Shown here in pieces: positions 16,311 to 24,301 of a stretch of 45,145 bases of DNA. The position numbers and the translations under genes were made by a program. Positions within the stretch are counted from its first letter, which is position 1; every line of letters starts with the position of its first letter. The notes beneath the pieces are model-generated. The model saw only the letters and a program-made list of their open reading frames with translations. It was not told where the DNA came from and searched no databases. The stretch is from RBG-16-66-20 sp964616875 (GTDB taxonomy: Bacteria > Pseudomonadota > Gammaproteobacteria > Burkholderiales > SG8-39): NCBI GenBank assembly GCA_964616875.1, contig CAZTSJ010000113.1, forward strand, positions 1-45,145, given 5' to 3'.

Positions 16311-17590
16311 GCGCCGCGCGCGAACCTGCCGGCACGATTTTGCAGACGGTGAGCTGCCTGGACGGCTACGACCCGGACGCGCTGCGCGTGGACAAGGCGG
16401 CGGCCGCGATCCGCGCCTGCCTGACGCCGATTACCGAGGTGGAAACGGTCGCCATCCGCGCTTCCCTCGGAAGGGTGCTGGCGCAGGAGATCGTGCCGCA
16501 GATCAACGTCCCCGGACACGACAATTCGGCAATGGATGGCTACGCGGTTCGCAGCACCGATCTTTCTTTTTCTAAAGATGTTTTGTTGAAAATGATCGGA
16601 TCGGCGTTTGCGGGAAAGACGTTCGATAAAGAAACAAAACCTGGTGAATGCGTGCGCGTCATGACCGGTGCGGTGATGCCGCAGGGCACCGATACCGTGG
16701 TGGTGCAGGAAATTTGTCGCGCGGACGGCGACCGGATCGGCGTGCCGGCAGGCCAGAAGGCAGGCCAGAACGTGCGCGCCGCGGGCGAGGACCTGAAAGC
16801 GGGCGCCGCGGTGCTGCACCCCGGGCAGTTGCTGCACGCCGCTGACCTGGGGCTCGTCGCCTCGCTGGGCATCGCCGAAGTGAAGGTCAAGCGCAGGCTG
16901 CGGGTCGCGTTTTTCTCCACCGGCGACGAACTGGTCTCCATCGGCACGCCACTCGCGCAGGGCCAGGTCTACGACTCCAACCGCTACACCCTGCACGGCA
17001 TGCTCTCGGGCCTCGGGGTGGAAATTCTCGACATGGGCGTGGTGCGCGACGATCCGCAGAAGCTCGAGGCGGCGTTCCGCGAGGCCGCGGCAAAGGCGGA
17101 CGCCATCATCACCACCGGCGGCGTCTCGGTCGGCGAGGCCGATTTCGTCAAGCAGCTGATGGCGAAGCTGGGCGAAGTGCTGTTCTGGAAGATCGCGATG
17201 CGGCCGGGACGGCCGATGGCCTTCGGCAGGATCGGCAACGCGATGCTGTTCGGGCTGCCCGGCAATCCGGTCGCGGTGATGGTGACCTTCCACCAGTTCG
17301 TGCGCGATGCACTGCTGGTATTGGGCGGGCAGACCGATGGCCTCGAAATTCCGCTGCTCAAGGCGATCAGCGCCTCCGCGCTGCGCAAAGTCCCCGGCAG
17401 GACCGAATACCAGCGTGGCATCCTGTTCCGGGACGGCGCCGACTGGAAAGTGCGCGCCACCGGCCAGCAGGGCTCGGGTGTGCTGCGCTCCATGTCGGAA
17501 GCGAACTGCTTCATCGTGCTTGAGCACGAGCGCGGCAACATCGAGGCCGGAGAACTGGTAAGCGTCCAGTTGCTCGCCGCCTTGGCGTAG
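16307..17590 (+). CDS. moeA: molybdopterin molybdotransferase MoeA
   Basis: Inserts molybdenum into adenylylated molybdopterin. 427 residues. Features: NVPGHDNSAMDGYAVR, the GAVMPQGTDTVVVQE strand, STGDELV, TTGGVSVGEADFV and GLPGNPVAVMVTF, the family's active-site segments. A 12-bp near-tandem repeat at 16748-16771 encodes AGQKAGQN. An AT-rich patch at about 16555-16645 encodes the Lys-rich SFSKDVLLK...DKETKPGE region. Overlaps mobA (ATGA). Confidence 0.95.
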   Translation: MSAAREPAGTILQTVSCLDGYDPDALRVDKAAAAIRACLTPITEVETVAIRASLGRVLAQEIVPQINVPGHDNSAMDGYAVRSTDLSFSKDVLLKMIGSAFAGKTFDKETKPGECVRVMTGAVMPQGTDTVVVQEICRADGDRIGVPAGQKAGQNVRAAGEDLKAGAAVLHPGQLLHAADLGLVASLGIAEVKVKRRLRVAFFSTGDELVSIGTPLAQGQVYDSNRYTLHGMLSGLGVEILDMGVVRDDPQKLEAAFREAAAKADAIITTGGVSVGEADFVKQLMAKLGEVLFWKIAMRPGRPMAFGRIGNAMLFGLPGNPVAVMVTFHQFVRDALLVLGGQTDGLEIPLLKAISASALRKVPGRTEYQRGILFRDGADWKVRATGQQGSGVLRSMSEANCFIVLEHERGNIEAGELVSVQLLAALA

Positions 17591-17600
17591 ATTGGGCGCC

Positions 17601-18125
17601 ATGAACCCCATCCATCCCGATCTCGCGCCGCTCGCGCGCGCCGCGAAAACGTTCAGCCGGGCGTTTCGCACCACCGGCCAGGGGACCCAGCCCGAGCTGG
17701 CCGCAGCGCTGGGCGAGGCGGTCGGCAGGCGCGCCGGCTGGCTCAGGGCGGAGCACCGCGTCGGTGATCCTGCGCGCTACATGCGCCACCTGCTGTACGT
17801 GGATCCCGACGACGATTTCGTCATCACGGCGATCATCTGGCTGCCCGGGCAGAAGAGCCAGGTCCACGGCCACTACGTCTGGTGCGCCTACGGCGTCGTC
17901 GAGGGCGAACTGACAGAGGAAATGTTCCGCGCGCCGGGAGCGCTGCTCGAGCTGGTCGGCACCAGGGCAATCCACGCCGGGGAGCTGGCCGATATCGACC
18001 TCGGCGGACCGCTGTACCACCGCGTCTCGAACCGCACGCAAAAACCGCTCGTGACGCTGCACGTCTACGGCGTCGCCGCCGACCGGCTCACCACCGGCAT
18101 CAACCGGATCTACGCCGAAGCGTGA
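17601..18125 (+). CDS. cysteine-dioxygenase-like cupin protein (thiol dioxygenase family)
   Basis: 174 residues from the ATG at 17601. The cupin core has QVHGHYVWCAYGVVEGELTE, giving iron ligands His89 and His91, and a later LYHRVSN with His140 as the probable third ligand; this is the 3-His set of thiol dioxygenases. Such enzymes oxidise cysteine, 3-mercaptopropionate or related thiols to sulfinic acids. Which thiol is used cannot be told. Located 10 bases after moeA and overlapping ctaA by 4 bases, so probably co-expressed with them. A TTG at 17592 would add three residues. Confidence 0.7.
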   Translation: MNPIHPDLAPLARAAKTFSRAFRTTGQGTQPELAAALGEAVGRRAGWLRAEHRVGDPARYMRHLLYVDPDDDFVITAIIWLPGQKSQVHGHYVWCAYGVVEGELTEEMFRAPGALLELVGTRAIHAGELADIDLGGPLYHRVSNRTQKPLVTLHVYGVAADRLTTGINRIYAEA

Positions 18126-19174
18126 CCGCCGGCGAGCGCCGCGCCGGGAAGGACGGCGCCGCTGGAAAGGACGGCGCCGCCGGAAAGGACGGCGCCGCCG
18201 TGGCCGCCTGGCTCTTCATCAGCGCAGCCTTCACGTTCGCCATCGTCGTGGTTGGCGGCATCACCCGGCTGACCGAGTCGGGCCTCTCGATCGTCGAATG
18301 GCAGCCGCTCATGGGCGCGCTGCCGCCGCTGTCGCAGGCGGACTGGGAGGCGCTCTTCGCCAAGTACCGCGAGACGCCGCAGTTCAGGAAAGTATTCTCG
18401 GAAATCGGACTGGAAGGCTTCAAGCGCATTTTCTGGTGGGAGTACGCGCACCGCTTGCTCGGGCGCGTGATCGGACTGGTTTTTCTATTTCCTTTCCTTT
18501 ACTTCCTCTTCAAGCAAAGCCTTTCCCGTTCCCTGGCCTGGAAACTTGCCGGCGTACTCGTTCTGGGCACCCTGCAGGGCGCGCTGGGCTGGTACATGGT
18601 GCAAAGCGGCCTGGTGGACGACCCGCGCGTAAGCCACTTTCGCCTCACCGCCCATCTGGGCCTGGCTTTGCTGATTTTCAGTTTTGAGTTCTGGCTTGCT
18701 TTGGAACTTCTGGATTCAAATGAAAAACGAAAACCACAAACCCTATCCCTGGTCGTGCTCGGCCTCGTACTCCTAATGGCCTTGTCGGGCGGTTTCGTCG
18801 CCGGCCTGCGCGCCGGCCACGCCTACAACACGTTCCCCCTCATGAGCGGCCAGCTCGTGCCGCCCGAAGCGTTCATGCTCGAGCCGTGGTGGCGGAATTT
18901 TTTCTGGAACGTGGCCACGGTACAGCTCGTGCACCGCGCGTTCTTCTGGCTGCTGCTGGTTCTTGTCCCGATCCTCTGGTGGCAGGCGCGGCGCACGCAG
19001 GCGAAGATCGCTGCGCATCACCTGCTCGCTATGTTCGTGATCCAGGCCGCGCTCGGAATCTCAACGCTGCTGCTCGCGGTGCCGATTCCTCTCGCCGCTG
19101 CGCACCAAGCGGGCGCGGTGCTGCTGCTCGCCGCGGCGCTGTGGACGGCGCACCGGCATCGCGCCCCAGGCTAG
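18122..19174 (+). CDS. ctaA: heme A synthase (COX15/CtaA family)
   Basis: Oxidises heme O to heme A for aa3-type oxidases. 350 residues from the GTG overlapping the upstream stop, with eight membrane segments. The family signatures VVVGGITRLTESGLSIVEW, WWEYAHRLLGR, LVDDPRVSHFRLTAHLG and QLVHRAFFW carry the conserved histidines. The first 26 residues contain a perfect (GKDGAA)3-type repeat; a GTG at 18200 directly after it is a second possible start, 78 bases downstream. Two AT-rich patches (about 18478-18545 and 18660-18760) have codon use unlike the rest. Last gene of the plus-strand run. Confidence 0.92.
   Translation: MTAGERRAGKDGAAGKDGAAGKDGAAVAAWLFISAAFTFAIVVVGGITRLTESGLSIVEWQPLMGALPPLSQADWEALFAKYRETPQFRKVFSEIGLEGFKRIFWWEYAHRLLGRVIGLVFLFPFLYFLFKQSLSRSLAWKLAGVLVLGTLQGALGWYMVQSGLVDDPRVSHFRLTAHLGLALLIFSFEFWLALELLDSNEKRKPQTLSLVVLGLVLLMALSGGFVAGLRAGHAYNTFPLMSGQLVPPEAFMLEPWWRNFFWNVATVQLVHRAFFWLLLVLVPILWWQARRTQAKIAAHHLLAMFVIQAALGISTLLLAVPIPLAAAHQAGAVLLLAAALWTAHRHRAPG
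18146..18199 (+). repeat. 18-bp tandem repeat, three copies, at the 5' end of ctaA
   Basis: Three 18-base units at 18146-18163, 18164-18181 and 18182-18199, nearly identical, each encoding GKDGAA in frame. Two of the three units carry GGAAAGGA, a sequence like a ribosome binding site; the last lies about 10 bases before the alternative GTG at 18200. Confidence 0.9.
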
Positions 19175-19247
19175 AACCCCTTCTCCTCCATCGGATCGCC
19201 GATCGGTTCGCGCCGCTGCGCTGCGCCGAGCGCCTATTCGATTCCGC

Positions 19248-19472
19248 TCAGGCCGGTTTTCCCGGAATCACGGTCCGCACGGGCTTGCCGTCTTCATAGT
19301 AAGTCCGTGGCGCCGCCCGCAGCGCAAGGACGAACCGCCGCGCGTCTTCCAGCCAAGCCAAGCGCTGCAAGGGTGTCATCGACAATCCGTGCAGCAGCTG
19401 CTCGTCGGTCAACTCGTAGTGGTAATCGTCCGAGAACCCGTATCGGGCTTCAGTTTCACTTGCGCGTTCCAT
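19248..19472 (-). CDS. small conserved hypothetical protein, partner of the nucleotidyltransferase
   Basis: 74 residues, no signal or membrane segment. The middle, LSMTPLQRLAWLEDARRFVLAL, resembles small proteins often encoded beside AbiEii-like nucleotidyltransferases, which carry a P-x-x-R-L-x-W-L-E-x-A helix. It overlaps the end of the nucleotidyltransferase gene by 17 bases and should be co-translated. I do not know its function; a toxin-antitoxin-like role of the pair is possible but not shown. The 73 bases between it and the end of ctaA hold nothing I recognise. Confidence 0.6.
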   Translation of the reverse strand: MERASETEARYGFSDDYHYELTDEQLLHGLSMTPLQRLAWLEDARRFVLALRAAPRTYYEDGKPVRTVIPGKPA

Positions 19473-19956
19473 CGAGCTCCTTGAGGCGCCGCAGCATCGC
19501 GATGTCGTCCTGATCCTTCGCCCTTCCTGTGCCGGTTTTCATGGTGATGATATCCGCGATCGAAGCCACAGGCACTTTCTGACCCTGGACGTCCGCGATC
19601 ACCCGGCGCTTGTATGCCGCCTCGAAATCAACCGGGGCTTTCACCAGGACATCGATGATGGGATCGGTCGGATTTTGCGGCCGCAGCCCGAACGCGAGCA
19701 TGTGCTTGTTCTCGACCCAGTCACGCACTTTCTCCACGTCCGCGAGGTCCTCCACCTTTACCGGTACCACCGGCTTGAACGAATAGCGCTTGGCGACGGA
19801 GACGAAGCGTCCGAGATTCTCCGAGTCCAGCGCCAGCATCAGATCGACGTCATGGGTCAGGCGATTGACGCCGTGCAGGTTCACCGCAATTCCGCCAACG
19901 ACGAGATACCGAACGCGGGCATCCTCAAGATAGCGGAACAGGTCGAGATGGAACAT
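19456..19956 (-). CDS. nucleotidyltransferase-fold protein (AbiEii/MNT-like)
   Basis: 166 residues. The N-terminal motif VGGIAVNLHGVNRLTHDVDLML is that of the polymerase-beta-like nucleotidyltransferase fold: G-G, then D-x-D for metal binding. A third acidic residue is likely in IIDVLV. The C-terminal part has the MKTGTGRAKDQDDIAMLRRL segment common in AbiEii-type proteins. It begins one base after the stop of rmuC, so it is probably in the same operon. Substrate unknown; members range from tRNA-modifying toxins to antibiotic-modifying enzymes. Confidence 0.7.
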   Translation of the reverse strand: MFHLDLFRYLEDARVRYLVVGGIAVNLHGVNRLTHDVDLMLALDSENLGRFVSVAKRYSFKPVVPVKVEDLADVEKVRDWVENKHMLAFGLRPQNPTDPIIDVLVKAPVDFEAAYKRRVIADVQGQKVPVASIADIITMKTGTGRAKDQDDIAMLRRLKELDGTRK

Positions 19957-21057
19957 CTATCCGACCGGCTTTCTTTCCTCCGGCAGCCGCACGACATTTC
20001 CCACCGAAGAGGCAGGTGCCGGCGCAGGCGCCTCGATTTCTGCCGCTTCTATTTTCTGGAACTGCTGCGAAATCTTGCGGCTGGAGGTCTGCACGTCCTC
20101 GGCGTCCTGGTGGGCCTGGCGGATATGGTCGGCGAGTTTCTTCATGCGCTCGTCGAAGCGCCGGAAGTCGGCACCCAGCCTGCCGAGCGCGTCCTTGATG
20201 ACGTGGATCTGCTTGCGCGTCTCGACGTCCTTGAGCACCGCGCGCGCGGTATTGAGCACCGCCATCAGCGTGGTGGGCGAAACGATCCAGACGCGCTTGG
20301 CCTGGGCGTAGTCCACCACTTCGGCGTGATAGGCGTGGATCTCGGCGAACACTGCCTCGGCTGGCACGAACATCACTGCGCCGTCGGAGGTCTCGTTGTC
20401 GATGATGTATTTCGATGCGATCGCGTCCACGTGCTTGCGCAGGTCCATGCGGAACTGCTTCTGCGCCAGCGCGCGCTCCGCGTCGCTGCCTTCGAACATG
20501 CGGTTGTAGTTCTCGAGCGGAAATTTCGAATCCACGCACACCAGGCCGGTCGGATCCGGCAGCCGCAGCGCGCAGTCGACCCGCGCGCCGTTGGACAGGG
20601 TGTACTGCATCTCGAAGGCGTTGGGCGGCATGACGTTGCGCACCAGGGCTTCGAGCTGGACTTCGCCGAAGGCGCCGCGCGATTTCTTGTCGCCGAGCAG
20701 CTCCTGCAGGCTCACCACGCTGCCGGTCAGGGAATCGATCTTCTTCTGCGCCTCGTCGATGGTGGCGAGGCGCTGCATCACGCTGACGAAGGTCTCGTTG
20801 GTCTTCTTGAAGCCCTCGTCCAGCCGCTCGCCCACCCGGTTGGAGATCTGGTCGAGGCGCGCGTCGAGCTTGGCGGCGATGGCCTCGCGCAGTTCACTCA
20901 GCTGCCCGCCCAGCCTGTCGCCCTGCTTCGTCAGGCCGTCGTGCAAATCACCAAGCATCTGCCGATGCTTTTCTTCAAAGGTTTTCTGAAGTTGCAAGAC
21001 AAACCAAATCGCAACCCCCAAAAGACCCAAGGCAATGGCAATCGCCGCTTCAGCCAT
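19957..21057 (-). CDS. rmuC: DNA recombination protein RmuC homologue
   Basis: 366 residues from the ATG at 21057: an N-terminal membrane helix (AIAIALGLLGVAIWFVLQL), a long coiled-coil-like region (about residues 28-120), then the RmuC domain with RGAFGEVQLEALV, RVDCALRLPDP, VDSKFPLENY and FVPAEAVFAEIHA. RmuC limits recombination at inverted repeats in E. coli and has a predicted restriction-endonuclease-like fold. The frame is open for about 550 further codons upstream inside the permease gene; those codons are not RmuC sequence. It ends one base before the nucleotidyltransferase gene. Confidence 0.92.
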   Translation of the reverse strand: MAEAAIAIALGLLGVAIWFVLQLQKTFEEKHRQMLGDLHDGLTKQGDRLGGQLSELREAIAAKLDARLDQISNRVGERLDEGFKKTNETFVSVMQRLATIDEAQKKIDSLTGSVVSLQELLGDKKSRGAFGEVQLEALVRNVMPPNAFEMQYTLSNGARVDCALRLPDPTGLVCVDSKFPLENYNRMFEGSDAERALAQKQFRMDLRKHVDAIASKYIIDNETSDGAVMFVPAEAVFAEIHAYHAEVVDYAQAKRVWIVSPTTLMAVLNTARAVLKDVETRKQIHVIKDALGRLGADFRRFDERMKKLADHIRQAHQDAEDVQTSSRKISQQFQKIEAAEIEAPAPAPASSVGNVVRLPEERKPVG

Positions 21058-21065
21058 GACCGATT

Positions 21066-23618
21066 CTAGACCGAGTCCCTCAGCGTGAGCGCGGGCGAAA
21101 CCGAGAGCACCTTGCGCGCCGAGAGCCAGGCGTTGAGCGAGAGCAGCGCAAGGCCGGCGAGCGGACCGGCGATCCACAGCTCGGGGCTGGGCGGCAGGTC
21201 CAGTTCGAAGACGCGGCGCGCGAGCATTTGCCCGATCACGGCAGCGCCGGCAGTGGCGAGAATGCCCGCGAGCAGGCCCATGGAGAGGAACTCGACGCGC
21301 TGGCTGCCGGTGACCTGGGCGCGCGAAGCGCCGTGGACGCGCATCACCGCCGCCTCGCGCCGGCGCTCGTCCTCGGTCGCCACCAGCGCCGAGTACAGCA
21401 CCAGCAGCCCCGCGCCAAGCGCGAACATGAACACCACCTGTACCGCGGTGATCACCTGGTCGATGACGCCCTGCGCTTGCTTGAGCGCCGCGCCGACGTC
21501 CACCACGGTGAGATTCGGAAAGCGCCCCGTGAGCTGGTTCATCACCGGTTCGTCGCCGGGGGCCAGGCGGAACGCCGAGAGGTAACTCGCGGGGAAGCGC
21601 CCGACGAGGCTGGGCGGCCCGATGACGAAAAAATTCACTTTCATCGAATCCCAGCGCAGTTTGCGCATCGAGCTGATGCGCGCGCGGAAGCTCTCTCCGC
21701 CGACCGCGAACGTGAGCTCGTCGCCCATCTTCCAGCCGAGCGTCTTCGCGATCCCCTCCTCCACCGAAACTTCCTGCGCATCGGGCGCGAACCATTTTCC
21801 CGCAACGATCGTGTTGTGCGCAGGCGGCTGCGCCGTGAACGAAAGATTGAACTCGCGCTCCACCAGGCGCCGTGCGCGCTCCTCGGTGAAATCGGCTTCG
21901 GCCACTTTGCTGCCGTTCACGGCGGTGAGCCGGCCGCGCACCATCGGACTGAGTTCGGGCACCGCGATGCGCCGGCTGGTGAAGAAGCTCTTCACCTCGG
22001 CAAGCTGGTCGGGCTGCACGCCCAGCAGGAAACGGTTGGGCGCATCCGGCGGCGCGCTGCGCCGCCAGGCATCCACAAGGTCGTTGCGCGTGAAGGTGAG
22101 CAGCAGGACGGCGGTGAGCCCGAGCGCGAGGCTCGCGACCTGGATTGCGTTGCCGCGCGCATGCCGGCGCAGGTTGGCAAGCCCGTAGCGCAGCGCGACG
22201 GAGGAAAAGCCGACGCGCCTGGCAACCGTGGAACTTGCCACGAGCCGCAGCGCGATCCAGGCCACGGCCGCGAACAGGGCCACCGCGACACCGAAGCCGC
22301 CGACCACGGCAACGCCCAGGCCCACGTCGCCCGCCTGCCAGATGAGCAGACCCGCGAGCGAAGCAAGGCCGGTGGCGTAGACCGCGAATGTGCTGCCCGA
22401 GGTGGCGCCGGCTTCGCGCCGGATGACGCGCACCGAGGGCACGTTTTTCAATTGCACCAGCGGCGGCAGCGCGAAACCGAGCAGCAGCACCAGCCCGACA
22501 AGGAATCCCTGCAGCGCCGGCACCACCGACACCGCCGGCAAGTCGGCGCGCAGCAGGCCGCCGAGAATCTCGGCAATGACGAACTGGGCGGCGAAGCCGA
22601 TCGCAGTGCCGATGGCGCAGGCCGCCAGTCCCAGCAAAAGGAACTCGCAGCCGAACAACGCGAGCAACCTCGACTGTGTGGCGCCAAAGCAGCGCATCAC
22701 CGCGCAACCGTCCAGGTGCCGCTCGACGAAGCGGCGCGTGCCCAGCGCAATCGCAACGCCGGCGAGGATCGCCGAGAGCAGAGCGGTAAGGCCGAGGAAA
22801 CGCTGGGCGCGCTCGATCGCGCCGCGCACCTCGGGCCGGCCGCTTTCGAGGTTCTCCACGCGTTGACCGCGTTCCATGCGCCCTTTCGCCCAGGTTTCCA
22901 GCGCGACGATCTTTTCAGGGGCGCCCGCGGCGTACAGGTAGTGCCAGACGCGGCTCCCGGTCTGCACCAGCCCGGTGGCCGGCACATCGGCCACGTTCAT
23001 GAACAGGCGCGGCGCGATGTTGAAGAAATTGGCGCCGCGCTCGGGCTCCAGGGTCAGGATCGCGGCAACTTCGAACACCGAGGCGCCGAGCTTGAGTTTC
23101 GCGCCCACCGGCGTCTCGAGCGCGGTCACCAGGCGCTCTTCAATCCAGACTGTGCCGGGCTTGGGACCTGCAGCCGCTGCTGCATCGGGCGCATTCAACG
23201 CGGTCGCGATCCGCAATCGGCCGCGCAGCGGGTAGTTGCCCGAAACCGCCTTGACGCCCGCCAGCACCGCACGCTGCTCCGCGGCGTCCTCACGCTGCTC
23301 CGCGGCGTCCTTCACACCGCCCGCAATCGCCATGCTGATGAATGTCGTTGCCCGCGCGCTTTCCAGGCCGCGGCGCGCAATCTCCTCGGCGATGCCCGCC
23401 TGCCAGGGATGATCGGAGACCAGCACCAGGTCCGCGCCAAGCAGCTGATGCGCGTCGCGCACCAGGGCTCTGCCGACGCGATCGGCGAAGAAAGCGACGC
23501 TCGTGATGCTCGCCACTGCCACCACCAGTGCCATCGCGAGCACGCGCAGCTCGCCCGCGCGCCAGTCCCGCGCCAGCATGCGGGTACCCTGCCGCAGCGT
23601 TTGCATTGCCTGGTTCAT
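21066..23618 (-). CDS. ABC transporter permease, YbbP-like (FtsX/MacB superfamily)
   Basis: 850 residues with about ten membrane segments. The N-terminal helix is LAMALVVAVASITSVAFFADRVGRAL. The two FtsX-type cores are at about residues 265-410 and 725-845, and the last reads LLVLYSALVATEDERRREAAVMRVHGASRAQV. Large extracytoplasmic loops lie between. With the ATPase gene, whose stop overlaps this ATG (ATGA), it forms a YbbA/YbbP-type transporter of the kind usually divergent from tesA. Its substrate is unknown; a role in lipid or lipoprotein handling has been proposed for related systems. A 21-bp in-frame duplication (EDAAEQR twice) lies at about residues 103-116. Confidence 0.88.
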   Translation of the reverse strand: MNQAMQTLRQGTRMLARDWRAGELRVLAMALVVAVASITSVAFFADRVGRALVRDAHQLLGADLVLVSDHPWQAGIAEEIARRGLESARATTFISMAIAGGVKDAAEQREDAAEQRAVLAGVKAVSGNYPLRGRLRIATALNAPDAAAAAGPKPGTVWIEERLVTALETPVGAKLKLGASVFEVAAILTLEPERGANFFNIAPRLFMNVADVPATGLVQTGSRVWHYLYAAGAPEKIVALETWAKGRMERGQRVENLESGRPEVRGAIERAQRFLGLTALLSAILAGVAIALGTRRFVERHLDGCAVMRCFGATQSRLLALFGCEFLLLGLAACAIGTAIGFAAQFVIAEILGGLLRADLPAVSVVPALQGFLVGLVLLLGFALPPLVQLKNVPSVRVIRREAGATSGSTFAVYATGLASLAGLLIWQAGDVGLGVAVVGGFGVAVALFAAVAWIALRLVASSTVARRVGFSSVALRYGLANLRRHARGNAIQVASLALGLTAVLLLTFTRNDLVDAWRRSAPPDAPNRFLLGVQPDQLAEVKSFFTSRRIAVPELSPMVRGRLTAVNGSKVAEADFTEERARRLVEREFNLSFTAQPPAHNTIVAGKWFAPDAQEVSVEEGIAKTLGWKMGDELTFAVGGESFRARISSMRKLRWDSMKVNFFVIGPPSLVGRFPASYLSAFRLAPGDEPVMNQLTGRFPNLTVVDVGAALKQAQGVIDQVITAVQVVFMFALGAGLLVLYSALVATEDERRREAAVMRVHGASRAQVTGSQRVEFLSMGLLAGILATAGAAVIGQMLARRVFELDLPPSPELWIAGPLAGLALLSLNAWLSARKVLSVSPALTLRDSV
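23270..23311 (-). repeat. 21-bp tandem duplication in the permease gene
   Basis: Two identical 21-base units, 23270-23290 and 23291-23311, lie in frame in the permease gene and duplicate seven residues (DAAEQRE-like) in its first periplasmic loop. Confidence 0.9.
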
Positions 23619-24301
23619 GCGACGATGCGTCCGGCCGCCAGGCGGATCACGCGCCCGCAGCGCTGCGCCAGATGCTCGTCGTGCGTCACCATGACCAGCG
23701 TGGTGCCGAAGCTGCGGTTCAGTTCGAACACGAGATCGATCACCCCGGAGCCGGCCTCGGCGTCGAGGCTGCCGGTAGGCTCGTCGGCGAAGAGGAGCTT
23801 GGGCCGCACCGAGAACGCGCGCGCGAGCGCCACGCGCTGCTGCTCGCCGCCCGAGAGGTGCTTGGGGTAGTGGCCGAGGCGGTCCTTGAGGCCGACGCGT
23901 TCGAGTATTTCCTTTGCGCTGGCCTCCGCTGCGGCATCTTTTCTCAATTCCAGCGGCAACATTACGTTCTCGAGCGCTGTCAAAGACGGCAGCAGCTGAA
24001 AGGACTGGAATACGAACCCCACCGACTTGCCACGCAATTCCGCGCGCTGGTCCTCGTCGAGCCCGAAAAGATCGGCCCCGTCCACCTCGACCGTGCCGAC
24101 GGTCGGCGTATCGAGGCCCGCCAGGATCGCGAGCAGCGTGGATTTGCCCGAGCCCGAGGCGCCGACGACGGCGACCGCGTCGCCCGCCGTGACGCTCAGG
24201 TCTATTTCGCGCAGAATGACAAGGTCACTGGAGCCGCTCTTGACCGTCTTGCCGATGCCGCGCGCGCTGAGTATCTTTTTTTTACTGCTGTCGTTGTTCA
24301 T
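23615..24301 (-). CDS. ABC transporter ATPase, YbbA-like
   Basis: 228 residues of the MacB/LolD-type ATPase class. Walker A GASGSGKST (about residue 48), Q-loop VFQSFQLLPSLTALENV, signature LSGGEQQRVALARA, Walker B LLFADEPTGSLD and switch TLVMVTHD are intact. It works with the downstream permease. Its first 47 bases overlap the 5' end of tesA on the other strand; the conserved N-terminal strand KILSARGIGKTV requires a start within that overlap. Confidence 0.93.
   Translation of the reverse strand: MNNDSSKKKILSARGIGKTVKSGSSDLVILREIDLSVTAGDAVAVVGASGSGKSTLLAILAGLDTPTVGTVEVDGADLFGLDEDQRAELRGKSVGFVFQSFQLLPSLTALENVMLPLELRKDAAAEASAKEILERVGLKDRLGHYPKHLSGGEQQRVALARAFSVRPKLLFADEPTGSLDAEAGSGVIDLVFELNRSFGTTLVMVTHDEHLAQRCGRVIRLAAGRIVA

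Noticed and set aside
19957..22707. Apparent 916-residue protein containing RmuC at its C-terminus
   Set aside because: The N-terminal 550 residues are the permease gene read out of frame; RmuC begins at the ATG at 21057 with its membrane helix.
21228..23870. Long open frame on the plus strand opposite the ABC permease and ATPase genes
   Set aside because: It is antisense to two clear genes, is rich in Arg/His/Ala/Gly without domain features, and its openness follows from GC-biased codons on the other strand.
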